Notes under the pieces: generated by a model
The model's database searches: none
What the model saw: only the letters and a program-made list of their open reading frames with translations
Told to the model about the DNA's origin: nothing
Shown here: in pieces, positions 15,248 through 23,427 of the stretch
How positions within the stretch are numbered: the stretch's first letter is position 1
Layout: every line of letters starts with the position of its first letter
Program-made: the position numbers and the translations under genes
From: Treponema sp.
GTDB taxonomy: Bacteria; Spirochaetota; Spirochaetia; Treponematales; Breznakiellaceae
Direction: 5' to 3'
DNA length: 33,260 bases
Assembly (NCBI GenBank): GCA_009787835.1
Contig: WQSN01000033.1
Span: 1 to 33,260 of the forward strand

Positions 15248-16096
15248 ATGATGATTTTTACTAAAAAGACTTTAAAAGAAATATTTTCATACACCGTTTT
15301 AATCATTATTGCGTTCTTTCTGTGTTACCCCCTGCTGTGGATGTTTTTTGCGAGTTTTAAAACAAACGCCGAAATATATACCGGAGTCAGTTTATTTCCG
15401 CAGGAAATAAATTTTGACGCGTTTCGCGACGGCTGGAAAGGAGTCGCAGGCAATACCTTTACAAAATTCTTCGGCAACTCGTTTTTGCTTGTAATACCGA
15501 CAGCTTTATTTACAATAATATCAAGCACGCTAGTAGCGTATGGTTTCGCCCGTTTTGAATTTAAAGGGAAGAAAATTCTATTTATTGTTCTGCTCTCAAC
15601 GCTCATGCTTCCCAATTCCATACTGATTATTCCCCGTTATACGATATTCCGCACATTAAGCGCGCTTGACAGCTACACCCCGTTCTATCTGATGTCAATT
15701 TTCGCTTGTTACCCGTTCTTTACCTATATGCTTGTGCAATTTATACGCGGAATCCCGAAGGAACTTGATGAATCTGCGCTAATGGACGGCTGCGGCTCGT
15801 TCAGGACTCTTATAAGCATTCTATTGCCGCTATTAAAACCGGCCCTGTTTTCCGCGGGGCTTTTCCAGTTCTTATGGACATATAATGACTATTTTAATTC
15901 CCTGATTTACATTAACAGCGTTAAAAAATTTCCCGTATCCCTTGCTTTGCGGCTAACGCTCGACGCAGACGCGATTATAATCTGGAAAAATGTCATGGCC
16001 ATGTCTTCCCTTGCAGTGCTGCCTGTTGTCATATTATTCTTCCTCTGCCAGAAATACTTTGTCGAAGGCATCGCCACAACCGGTTTAAAGGGTTGA
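15248..16096 (+). CDS. CUT1 ABC transporter permease (UgpE/LacG/MalG type)
   Basis: 282 residues with about six transmembrane helices. Features of the class: FFLCYPLLWMFFASFKTNAE at the N-terminus, STLVAYGFARFEFKGKK, STLMLPNSILIIPRYTIF, and the EAA loop PKELDESALMDGCGSFRTLI (about residues 173-192). The C-terminus ending ...YFVEGIATTGLKG is typical. AAGGA lies 6 bases before the ATG, 14 bases after the first permease. Together the two permeases form the membrane channel for the sugar (probably an oligosaccharide or aldobionic acid). Confidence 0.93.
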   Translation: MMIFTKKTLKEIFSYTVLIIIAFFLCYPLLWMFFASFKTNAEIYTGVSLFPQEINFDAFRDGWKGVAGNTFTKFFGNSFLLVIPTALFTIISSTLVAYGFARFEFKGKKILFIVLLSTLMLPNSILIIPRYTIFRTLSALDSYTPFYLMSIFACYPFFTYMLVQFIRGIPKELDESALMDGCGSFRTLISILLPLLKPALFSAGLFQFLWTYNDYFNSLIYINSVKKFPVSLALRLTLDADAIIIWKNVMAMSSLAVLPVVILFFLCQKYFVEGIATTGLKG

Positions 16097-16159
16097 ACTG
16101 AAGCTCAGGCTTCTGAACAGCCGCCTGAAAACATTTCACATAACAAAAGGGAGAAAAAT

Positions 16160-18520
16160 ATGATTTATACAAATACAGACGAATATTGCGAACTGACAGA
16201 TCCTGTCAGCGTGCCAAAAGCTTCCGGTTTTTTATGGAACGATACGATGATGATTCAGGCAACCTGCCGCGGTTACGCGACAGCGCGTTTTATGCAGCCT
16301 GAACCGACAAAATATTCCTGCGCGCCAACCATGGAAGCGAAAAATTTTATGGTTCCGGAACCTTCATATTACGCGCATCATCCCGGACGCTTTGTCTATG
16401 TAAAAGATGAAGATGAAAAAAAATTATTATTCTCTGCCCCTCATGAGCCTGTAAGGCGAAAACCTGAACGTTTCGCGTTTCAGGTCTGGAAACACAAACT
16501 AATCTGGATTACGGAATGTTGCGGCATTGAAGTGAATATGAGCCTGTTCCTTCCGAAGAGCGATTCTCTGGAATTATGGCGCATAACAGTAAAAAATCTT
16601 TCCGGCAGGAAGCGTAATTTAGGCGTTTATCCGTATTTTACAGTCGGTTATATGTCATGGATGAATCAGAGCGGAAGCTACAATGAAAAGCTGGGAGCGA
16701 TAGTATGTTCCTGCATAACTCCATATCAAAAATCAGAGGACTACCCAAAAATCAGGGAATTAAAGGATAAAACTTTTCTTTGGGCGAAGTATACTCCCGC
16801 CGCGTGGGAAACAAGCCTTGAGAATTTTGAAGGTGAAGGAGGGCTTTCTTCGCCTTCGGCTATAGCTCCTGAATACCTTTCCAAAGGAGACTGTCAATAT
16901 GAAATATTGGCAGCCATTATGCAATACAGGATTGAAATGCGCGCGGGAGAGGAAAAGGAATTTCAGTTTATTTTCGGTCCTGCGAAAGATGAGAATGAAA
17001 TCGCGTCTCTAATCAATCGTTATAAAGATAATTTTGACGCCGCCGAAAGCGAATACGCCTCCTATATTAAACAGGGACGCGGTGTTATGCAAATTACCAC
17101 AGAGGACAGGGGATTTGACTCTTTTGTAAACAACTGGCTGCCGAGGCAGGTTTTTTACCACGGAATAACAAACCGCATGTGCACCGATCCGCAGACGCGC
17201 AATTATATTCAGGACAGCATGGGCATGAGTTATATCATGCCACAAATGGCGCGTAACATGTTTTTACACGCGCTTGGACAGCAGAAGGAAAACGGAGAGA
17301 TGCCGGACGGGATTTTATTGACTCCTGACGCTGAACTGAAATACATCAACAAAATACCGCACAGCGATCACTGCGCATGGACGCCTATAGCTCTCGCATC
17401 CTATCTTGATGAAACCGGCGATTACGCGTTACTCGACGAAGAAGCCACTTTTGAAGGAGGAAAAAAGACCGCAAACGTGTCGCATCACATCGATATTATG
17501 ATGGATTGGCTGATAAATGACCGGGATGAAAGAGGCTTAAATTTTATCCGCCAGGGCGACTGGTGCGATCCCATGAACATGGTAGGTTATAAAGGCAAGG
17601 GCGTTTCAGGCTGGCTGACAATGGCAACATCTTACGCCCTGCGCTGCTGGGCCGCTATTTGCCGTGAAAACGGAAGGCTGGACGCAGCTGAACGTTATCT
17701 GACAATATCAGAAGAAATAAACGCGGCAATAAACCGCTGGCTGTGGGACGGCGAGTGGTATGCGCGCGGAATTACAGACGACGGCGTCCTGTTCGGCGTC
17801 AGCGAAGACAAAGAAGGAAAAATATTTCTTAACGCGCAGAGCTGGGCGATTCTGTGCGGCGCTGCGGATGATGATAAAAAACAAAAAATAATCAAGTCTG
17901 TTGAAAAATATCTCGAAACGCCATTCGGCGCGGAAATACTGACTCCGCCGTATACCGCAATGAGGGAAGACATTGGACGCGTTACACAAAAACAGCCAGG
18001 CGCGGTAGAAAACGGTTCTGTTTACAATCACGCGGCAATGTTTTATATATACGCTCTTTATACCGCCTGCGATTATGACAGCGCATTCAGGCTGTTACGC
18101 AAAATGCTGCCGGGTGAAAGCGATGAGGATATAATAAAGCGGGGACAGCTTCCGGTATTCATTCCGAACTACTACCGCGGGGCGTATAAACAAATGCCTC
18201 GCACAGCGGGACGCTCCAGCCACCTTTTCAATACCGGAGCTGTGTCCTGGTATTACCGAAGCCTTATTGACGGTTTGTTCGGTTTTCGCGGCGTAAAAGC
18301 CGGTTTAAGGATACATCCGAATTTACCGTCCCACTGGAAAGAAGCGTCTGTTATACGCTACTTCAGGGGTGCGGAGATTCACGCGGAAATCAAGCGCTGT
18401 AATACGCGGGAAATTACCGTATTATGTGACGGAAAACCTCTCGCGGGCGGAGTGTTAGCTGATATTATTGAAGGCAAAAGTTACTGCTTATTGGTAAATA
18501 TGCCTTTAAATGAAGCGTAA
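16160..18520 (+). CDS. GH94 glycoside phosphorylase, cellobionic acid phosphorylase-like
   Basis: 786-residue cytoplasmic inverting phosphorylase. The N-terminal beta-sandwich (about 1-280: SGFLWNDTMMIQATCRGYAT; YMSWMNQSGSYNEKLGAIVC; VTPYQK-like CITPYQK) is followed by a helical linker and an (alpha/alpha)6 catalytic barrel with NYIQDSMGMSYIMPQMAR, HSDHCAWTPIALASYLDETGD and GDWCDPMNMVGYKGKG. Asp470 (in GDWCD) is the predicted general acid. His624 and Thr692-Gly693 (NTGAVSWYY) match phosphate-binding positions. Length and motifs such as FMVPEPSYYAHHPGRFVY recall cellobionic acid phosphorylases (about 790 aa, giving glucose 1-phosphate and gluconate) more than cellobiose phosphorylases (about 810-820 aa), but that sub-call is from memory. 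GGGAG precedes the ATG. It ends the operon, and there is no signal peptide. Confidence 0.85.
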   Translation: MIYTNTDEYCELTDPVSVPKASGFLWNDTMMIQATCRGYATARFMQPEPTKYSCAPTMEAKNFMVPEPSYYAHHPGRFVYVKDEDEKKLLFSAPHEPVRRKPERFAFQVWKHKLIWITECCGIEVNMSLFLPKSDSLELWRITVKNLSGRKRNLGVYPYFTVGYMSWMNQSGSYNEKLGAIVCSCITPYQKSEDYPKIRELKDKTFLWAKYTPAAWETSLENFEGEGGLSSPSAIAPEYLSKGDCQYEILAAIMQYRIEMRAGEEKEFQFIFGPAKDENEIASLINRYKDNFDAAESEYASYIKQGRGVMQITTEDRGFDSFVNNWLPRQVFYHGITNRMCTDPQTRNYIQDSMGMSYIMPQMARNMFLHALGQQKENGEMPDGILLTPDAELKYINKIPHSDHCAWTPIALASYLDETGDYALLDEEATFEGGKKTANVSHHIDIMMDWLINDRDERGLNFIRQGDWCDPMNMVGYKGKGVSGWLTMATSYALRCWAAICRENGRLDAAERYLTISEEINAAINRWLWDGEWYARGITDDGVLFGVSEDKEGKIFLNAQSWAILCGAADDDKKQKIIKSVEKYLETPFGAEILTPPYTAMREDIGRVTQKQPGAVENGSVYNHAAMFYIYALYTACDYDSAFRLLRKMLPGESDEDIIKRGQLPVFIPNYYRGAYKQMPRTAGRSSHLFNTGAVSWYYRSLIDGLFGFRGVKAGLRIHPNLPSHWKEASVIRYFRGAEIHAEIKRCNTREITVLCDGKPLAGGVLADIIEGKSYCLLVNMPLNEA

Positions 18521-18528
18521 ATTATACT

Positions 18529-18543
18529 GTAATATAATATTAC
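18529..18543. repeat. Perfect palindrome GTAATAT-A-ATATTAC after the GH94 gene
   Basis: Two perfect 7-base arms around one central A, starting 9 bases after the GH94 stop codon. With the preceding CT it reads CTGTAATA, the same left half as the operator candidate at 8641. It may be a second regulator site or simply an RNA hairpin; AT-rich palindromes also arise by chance. Confidence 0.4.
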
Positions 18544-18727
18544 CCTTGAATCTCTCGCGGATAAATAAAAGTACGCTGCCCTTTCTAAATTCACGGCTTT
18601 CTTTAATTGAACCGTCCATCATGTCCGATTGAATTTCCGCGTCATTTTTACCCATTTTTAAGGTATCTATCATAACTACAGCGAAACTTCCGGAACGCCC
18701 GGAAAATGGCAATTTTACATCGTTATA

Positions 18728-18755
18728 TTGACATTTTTGTTGAGAATGGTATAAT
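18728..18755 (+). promoter_or_regulatory. Consensus sigma-70 promoter of the 99-aa gene
   Basis: TTGACA (18728-18733), 16-base spacer, TATAAT (18750-18755): both hexamers are perfect. The gene starts 42 bases after the -10. The 277-bp gap 18521-18797 otherwise holds the palindrome at 18529, a weak ccgg hairpin at 18688-18704 and a doubtful minus-strand open frame. Confidence 0.8.
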
Positions 18756-18797
18756 ATTTTCCATAGCAGAAAATTTTTTTATAAGAAGGGGTAAAAA

Positions 18798-19097
18798 ATG
18801 ATTAATGTAGAAGCAGAAGTTAATAAACACAAAAACATGAAAGACAAAGGCGAACTCGGATTAATAATTAGTGAGTACAAGAACCTTGCCTTGCAAAATT
18901 CAAGCAATATTGTCATGGCAGGGCAATTTAATATGGTAGCGCATAAGCTGCAGGAATTTTACGAAAAACTTCCTACGCCGGGTCTTAAAAAGATACCCGG
19001 CAACACTCAAGGCGGCGCGCAGACAAAAACTGCCAAGATATCCAAAGATGAAAAAGCAAAAATAAACGACGCGTGGAACAAAAGGGCAACGAAATAA
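18798..19097 (+). CDS. Small conserved hypothetical protein, 99 aa
   Basis: Lys-rich, soluble-looking protein with no signal peptide or membrane helix. A helical N-terminal half (about 5-60: KGELGLIISEYKNLALQNSS; MVAHKLQEFYEKL) is followed by a flexible Gly/Thr/Lys tail (GNTQGGAQTKTAKIS). I do not recognise the family. Expression is likely to be high: a perfect promoter lies at 18728-18755, and AAGGGG is 5-6 bases before the ATG. It stands alone on its strand and meets the DUF2259-like gene tail to tail with 9 bases between. Its small, helical, basic character is compatible with a nucleic-acid or protein-binding adaptor, but nothing proves it. Confidence 0.75.
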   Translation: MINVEAEVNKHKNMKDKGELGLIISEYKNLALQNSSNIVMAGQFNMVAHKLQEFYEKLPTPGLKKIPGNTQGGAQTKTAKISKDEKAKINDAWNKRATK

Positions 19098-19106
19098 AAG
19101 CGTAAA

Positions 19107-19808
19107 TTATAATTTCAGCGCTTCAATCATGTAACGGATATCGAAGCCGTTTTCCGCGACACGCTTCATTTCTATGACAAAAATCAGTGATTCGCCCAGA
19201 GAGTCTACAAGCACTCTTTTAATATTATATGAAGCAATCAGTTGCCGCCTAACCTGCGGATTGCCGACAGTGAAATTCCTAACCTGACCGTTTTGGGATC
19301 GAACTTCAAGTTTTATACTGAATGATGAGCTTGTAGTCTGATCGCTGCCGCTTATCGCTGGTACCAGTTCCGCTTTGTAGGCTCTTTCGGAAATAAAATC
19401 ACGGAAATCAATTGTTTCCCCGTTATCGGGCGGATTATCATTTCTGGAAATATAAAGCGGCAGGCCCTGATTTTTAAAATTAATATTATAACGGTTCACA
19501 AGGCCGGAATTATTTGCCAAAAGATTGTAAAAAACTCCAGAACCATCCTGTCCGGCGTTTATTGGGCTGTTCTGTGTGAATGATACCCTGCCGTTCTGTA
19601 CAAAGTTATTATTGCAAACATCCACAATATACAATTCAGACCATGGTTTTAATGTTGATAACTGCACCCCGTACTGACCAAACATATATGTCCTGCCGTC
19701 CGCAGAAAAGCCCAAATCCACAAAAGAAGCGCAATCACCCGCCCAAAGACCGTAAACGTTTATTAATAGAATACTTATTGCCAATAATAAAATTTTTTTA
19801 GCTAACAT
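19107..19808 (-). CDS. Predicted secreted protein, DUF2259-like
   Basis: 233 residues with a signal peptide (MLAKKILLLAISILLINVYGLWA, cut before GDCAS) and a mature beta-rich domain. The segment FVDLGFSADGRTYMFGQYGV near residues 29-48, followed by WSELYIVDVCNNNFV, matches my memory of DUF2259, a periplasmic family annotated only as predicted secreted protein: a WD-like strand pattern in which a 'sample/property' sentence is read out. Two Cys (C26, C65 region) could be oxidised in the periplasm. GGGGGAACTCA precedes the ATG. It is divergent from the membrane protein gene at 19862. Function unknown. Confidence 0.7.
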   Translation of the reverse strand: MLAKKILLLAISILLINVYGLWAGDCASFVDLGFSADGRTYMFGQYGVQLSTLKPWSELYIVDVCNNNFVQNGRVSFTQNSPINAGQDGSGVFYNLLANNSGLVNRYNINFKNQGLPLYISRNDNPPDNGETIDFRDFISERAYKAELVPAISGSDQTTSSSFSIKLEVRSQNGQVRNFTVGNPQVRRQLIASYNIKRVLVDSLGESLIFVIEMKRVAENGFDIRYMIEALKL

Positions 19809-19861
19809 TGAGTTCCCCCTGTTAACGATTATCGGTATTAATTGGTCTGTCTTGAGGTAAA

Positions 19862-20716
19862 ATGTTTATTAAGGTAGACTTAGCTATGACTTTTTCGGAA
19901 AGAAACGCCATTTTTAAGATTGGAATTGCCATTTGCGCAATCTCCACCCTGTTAATAACGGCCGCTTCTTTTCAGGTATTACCGGCATATCAGACAATGA
20001 ACGATGATGTTCTTCGTCCTGCGGGTATATTACATGTAATAATCAGCCATATTCTGAATAATAATTATATCGCCGTACATGTATCAGTGATATTGGCGGT
20101 TTTATATTCCTTGATAGGAACTTGCTTAATCCATTATTTCTTTGAGCAGACATCAGCTCCCGAGATTCTTTATATTTCCTTTTTTACAATTTCTTTAACT
20201 TTCGAAATAATCCGCCTTAACCTGCCATTATATTCCATTTACAATATTCCGTCCTTTTATCTGCTTATAACATCGCGTTTTTTACTGTTCGCGAGGTATT
20301 TTGGAATGTTTTCGCTGTTTGCCGCCAGTATGTGCGCCGCAGGACTTGAAGCGCAAAAAGCCGGTATCATTATACTGATTATAGTAATAGCGGCTCTTGT
20401 TATTACATTCAGCGTTCCAATAAACACGCAAAACTGGGATACAAGTCTGAATATGGTCAATGGCTACATTTCCATGTTCAGATTGATTGAAACAATAGCG
20501 TTTTTATCGACAATTATCAGTTTTTTAATAGCGGTAAATGTTCACGGCTCAAAAGATTACGCCTATATTGGGCTGGGCGTCATGATCGCCCTGATTGGCA
20601 GGAATTTATTAATCAACGCTGACAACTGGGTATGCTCTGTAATGGGCATACTGTTATTATCCACCGGAACATGGTTTATTTGTACCAAACTCCATAATAT
20701 ACATCTATGGCTGTAA
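19862..20716 (+). CDS. Conserved integral membrane protein of unknown function
   Basis: 284 residues with about eight hydrophobic helices (first at about 18-40, last at about 258-278). Short charged loops and no recognised motif. Two starts are possible: ATG 19862 (GAGG 4 bases upstream) and ATG 19886 (AAGG about 11 bases upstream, giving MTFSERNAIF); I keep the first. The layout (alternating helices with FLLFARYFGMFSLFAASM in the middle) resembles sensor or 7TM-type membrane modules seen in spirochaetes, without a signalling domain attached. Its last 10 bases overlap the next gene, so the two products probably work together at the envelope. Confidence 0.7.
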   Translation: MFIKVDLAMTFSERNAIFKIGIAICAISTLLITAASFQVLPAYQTMNDDVLRPAGILHVIISHILNNNYIAVHVSVILAVLYSLIGTCLIHYFFEQTSAPEILYISFFTISLTFEIIRLNLPLYSIYNIPSFYLLITSRFLLFARYFGMFSLFAASMCAAGLEAQKAGIIILIIVIAALVITFSVPINTQNWDTSLNMVNGYISMFRLIETIAFLSTIISFLIAVNVHGSKDYAYIGLGVMIALIGRNLLINADNWVCSVMGILLLSTGTWFICTKLHNIHLWL

Positions 20717-21795
20717 CAATAAGAAAATTATTTGAAAGTGAAGATTTTCCGCTTTTTTGCCGAAAATTAATAACAATGTTGTCAAGAAAATTTATCCTGT
20801 TTAATACAATTTTGCTGTTTATCATTTGCGGCGGAATAACAGCGCAAGTTCATGCTTTTAATTCGCCCGGAGCGGATACAGCGTCAAAAACCGGACCGAT
20901 TTTTCCCTCGGTATATTTTACTGATACGATAAATAATATCAGGAAAGCCGATACATCCCGTCCTTATTGGGTAAATTCAAAAGAAGAATTTGACAGTATT
21001 AATCAAAATAACGCCAATCACGCTTCATTACTATTGAATAACGATATCCTGGCATACTACGGACATCCCAATTCCAGGAATATGGGGATTTTGGGCCGCT
21101 ACACAATGGAAGAATTAAATTCCATGCTTGATGATCTTGCCGAAGATTACAAAGCTGTAAGCGGCGGACGTGGAATCATAAAAGCGTTTTATATTATTTT
21201 TGGTACTGTCTGGCCGGAAGGCGAAATAGGAATTATAAACAGTAATACCCTTACGCGTTATATTGAATTCGGCCTGGAAAACGATATTTTGGTTTTTATA
21301 GATCATCAAATCGGGCGGTACGACCCAATAGACGCCACGAAGAGGATGCTTCCCTGGCTGCGGTATCCCAATGTACATTTAGCGCTGGATCCCGAATGGC
21401 GCACTACAAGGCCGATGCGGGAGTTCGGACATATTACCGGAGAGGAAATAAACAGGGCGCAGCAAGTAATGGAAGATTATATCGTAGAAAATAATCTGCC
21501 GGGAGAACGTTTCCTTGTCATACATCAATTTCATTACTCAATGATTAGAAACCGGGGAGAAGTAAGAAGCGATTTTGACAGGGTCAGGCTGGTTCACTGT
21601 ATGGATGGAATTGGACGACCATCGGTGAAACGCGATACCTATTTCTATAACGCTCAGGCTACCAATATGCCCATAAAAAGTTTTAAATTATTTTATAACT
21701 TCGGAATTCCAGGCGCAGGTTACGATAACCCGATAATGACGCCGAAAGAAGTGTATGAGCTGTCGCCCCGGCCGTATATAATCATGTACCAGTGA
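20707..21795 (+). CDS. Secreted/envelope protein of unknown function (possible TIM-barrel-like)
   Basis: 362 residues. A cytoplasmic N-terminal stretch precedes a signal-like hydrophobic segment (about 28-47, FILFNTILLFIICGGITAQV). ATG 20776 (MLSRKFILF...) would give a more ordinary signal peptide, but neither start has a clear ribosome site; the 20707 start overlaps the upstream stop and can be coupled. The mature part has LAYYGHPNSRNMGILGRYT, DILVFIDHQIGRYDP, YPNVHLALDPEWRT and FLVIHQFHYSMI, a strand-helix series ending in acidic or His residues, like a (beta/alpha) barrel hydrolase. I recall similar segments in actinobacterial secreted proteins of unknown function; I cannot confirm this. 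It overlaps the membrane protein gene by 10 bases. Confidence 0.75.
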   Translation: MAVTIRKLFESEDFPLFCRKLITMLSRKFILFNTILLFIICGGITAQVHAFNSPGADTASKTGPIFPSVYFTDTINNIRKADTSRPYWVNSKEEFDSINQNNANHASLLLNNDILAYYGHPNSRNMGILGRYTMEELNSMLDDLAEDYKAVSGGRGIIKAFYIIFGTVWPEGEIGIINSNTLTRYIEFGLENDILVFIDHQIGRYDPIDATKRMLPWLRYPNVHLALDPEWRTTRPMREFGHITGEEINRAQQVMEDYIVENNLPGERFLVIHQFHYSMIRNRGEVRSDFDRVRLVHCMDGIGRPSVKRDTYFYNAQATNMPIKSFKLFYNFGIPGAGYDNPIMTPKEVYELSPRPYIIMYQ

Positions 21796-21832
21796 ATTTT
21801 TTTATGATAAGTCTGTCTAAAAAAATCAATTT

Positions 21833-22603
21833 TTAAACTACATCAGCTTTTTTGAAAAAAATTTTATAAATCAAAAGTAAAATCTTGTAGTAAATATAAG
21901 GGAATATTCTGAAAAATTTAAATGGGCTTTCAAAACAGTAGCCTATCCATTCAAGCCCATGTTCAAAAGCGGAACGGGAAGGATGTTTTTTCTTTTCCGC
22001 GAAAACATCAAAAATATCACTGCACCAAAGTCTAAGGCCGTTTCCAAGTGTACTGTTGTTTCTGGCAATCCAGTTTTCTTTACCGCGGATACCCTTGCCC
22101 GCCAAAAGCAGCGAAGGCGATGATTTTCGGATAGCCTTTATAATGGTAGGTTCATCATGATGTTTAAAAGAACCCGGAAACCGTCCTACAATACGCAGAC
22201 GCGGAAAAGTCTGCCGTATGTTTTTTTCTGTTTTTAAAAGAACCTTGTTTCTTCCGCCAAGCAGATAGCAGGTAAATTCACGCTCTTCCAGAATTGTCAA
22301 TAAATTAACGACAAAATCGAAGGGCATATAACGATAGGCTTTCTGCCCTGTTAAAAATTTTATACCGCCAATAAGGCTTTTTGATATAGGCACTATCAAA
22401 GAAGCCTTTAATACATAACTGCGGTATTCATTGTTTCTTCTGGCGCGTAAAAGATCCCAAAGGGAAAGCAGAACAATGTTATGTTCTTTTCCATCCTTAA
22501 GCATATCATACACCAGAGGAGCAATCTGACCAGGTTCAATAATATCAATAGGGACTTTAAGCAGTTTTACGCGCTGTAAGGTTTCATTTGTTTCAGTTCC
22601 CAC
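21833..22603 (-). CDS. WecG/TagA/CpsF (GT26)-family protein lacking the usual catalytic motif
   Basis: 256 residues. The C-terminal two thirds fit the GT26 glycosyltransferase family: YLLGGRNKVLLKTEKNIRQ, FPRLRIVGRFPGSF, LLLAGKGIRGKENWI and HGLEWIGYCFESPFKFFR. In the N-terminal third the family's T-x-N and PDG (catalytic Asp) motifs are replaced by SLWDLLRARR and VPISKSLIGG, so activity is doubtful. A basic, hydrophobic tail (about 228-250) could sit on the membrane. GTG 22603 is the start, with AGAGG 5 bases upstream. The gene overlaps the end of rsmE by 37 bases, third in the ctpA-rsmE-GT26 operon. Possible roles are a non-canonical glycosyltransferase for envelope sugars or a regulatory pseudoenzyme. 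Confidence 0.78.
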   Translation of the reverse strand: MGTETNETLQRVKLLKVPIDIIEPGQIAPLVYDMLKDGKEHNIVLLSLWDLLRARRNNEYRSYVLKASLIVPISKSLIGGIKFLTGQKAYRYMPFDFVVNLLTILEEREFTCYLLGGRNKVLLKTEKNIRQTFPRLRIVGRFPGSFKHHDEPTIIKAIRKSSPSLLLAGKGIRGKENWIARNNSTLGNGLRLWCSDIFDVFAEKKKHPSRSAFEHGLEWIGYCFESPFKFFRIFPYIYYKILLLIYKIFFKKADVV

Positions 22604-23427
22604 GAATTCCTCTCAAGTAATAAAATCCGGATTGCCGCTGTACAGAAGACCGCAGCAGTTTCTGTTCTTAATACGGTATCCCCTATGGTCACAGGCTTAA
22701 AACCGACATCCATAAAAAGCGCTGCTTCCCTGTCAGAAAATCCCCCTTCCGGTCCGATGACAAGCGCGACAATTTCAGGATCAATATCAAGATACCTATG
22801 AAGGCAATTATTTTCAAGACCCCCATGAACAGAGTTCCTATCATGGTGAAATAAAACTCCAAGAGCGCCATCGCCGTTCGCGCCTTCAGCGGCGCAGGTT
22901 TCATTAATTTTCTTCCAATAATCGAAAACATCGCTTATACTTTGAAGCGGACATACAGATGTCGCAATTTTTGAGCCGCTTTGCTGTCTTGCTTCCTTAA
23001 TGATACGTTCCCAGCGGGAGAATTTTTCACCCCGGGCATTAATCTTTCCAATGGAAAATTCTGACATAAAAGGAACAATTTCTGTGATACCGTTTTCAGC
23101 CGCCTGCCTTACTATTAAGTCCATTTTATCACCCTTGGGCATAGCCTGGAATAAAATAATCGGCGGGATTAAATTATTATATTGATTGAGGTTTTGTTCT
23201 GATGCCTCAATATTACTGGCGGAATCACTGCGGGAACATTTTCCGGTCAGTGTATTATGATTAATCGAGATTACCTGAACAAGCGTTTCTTTGCCATTTG
23301 GGAGAATGGCGGGGAAAAATTCTCCTACGGCATAGCGCCGCACGCGAACAAGATAACGGTAATCGCCGCCTTCGAGCCGTACAAGACCGTCTTTGTCCGG
23401 CTCTTTGCCCAGAATAAACTGTTTCAC
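22567..23427 (-). CDS. rsmE: 16S rRNA (uracil-1498-N3)-methyltransferase RsmE
   Basis: 286-residue SPOUT-class methyltransferase that N3-methylates U1498 of 16S rRNA. An N-terminal PUA-like domain (about 1-80, with YRYLVRVRRYAVGEFF) precedes the knotted catalytic domain: ILFQAMPKGDKMDLIVRQAA, ENGITEIVPF, RWERIIKEARQQSGS, then the SAM knot VIGPEGGFSDREA and LRTETAAVFCTAAIR near the C-terminus. An Asn/Glu-rich insert near 170-190 is longer than usual. The start is GTG 23427, overlapping the ctpA stop as GTGA, without an obvious ribosome site, so translation is probably coupled. It ends 37 bases inside the next gene. Confidence 0.93.
   Translation of the reverse strand: MKQFILGKEPDKDGLVRLEGGDYRYLVRVRRYAVGEFFPAILPNGKETLVQVISINHNTLTGKCSRSDSASNIEASEQNLNQYNNLIPPIILFQAMPKGDKMDLIVRQAAENGITEIVPFMSEFSIGKINARGEKFSRWERIIKEARQQSGSKIATSVCPLQSISDVFDYWKKINETCAAEGANGDGALGVLFHHDRNSVHGGLENNCLHRYLDIDPEIVALVIGPEGGFSDREAALFMDVGFKPVTIGDTVLRTETAAVFCTAAIRILLLERNSWELKQMKPYSA

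Noticed and set aside
16100-16113. GAAGC-TCAG-GCTTC hairpin before the GH94 gene
   Set aside because: Only 5 pairs with no T-run and no conserved context; too weak to call.
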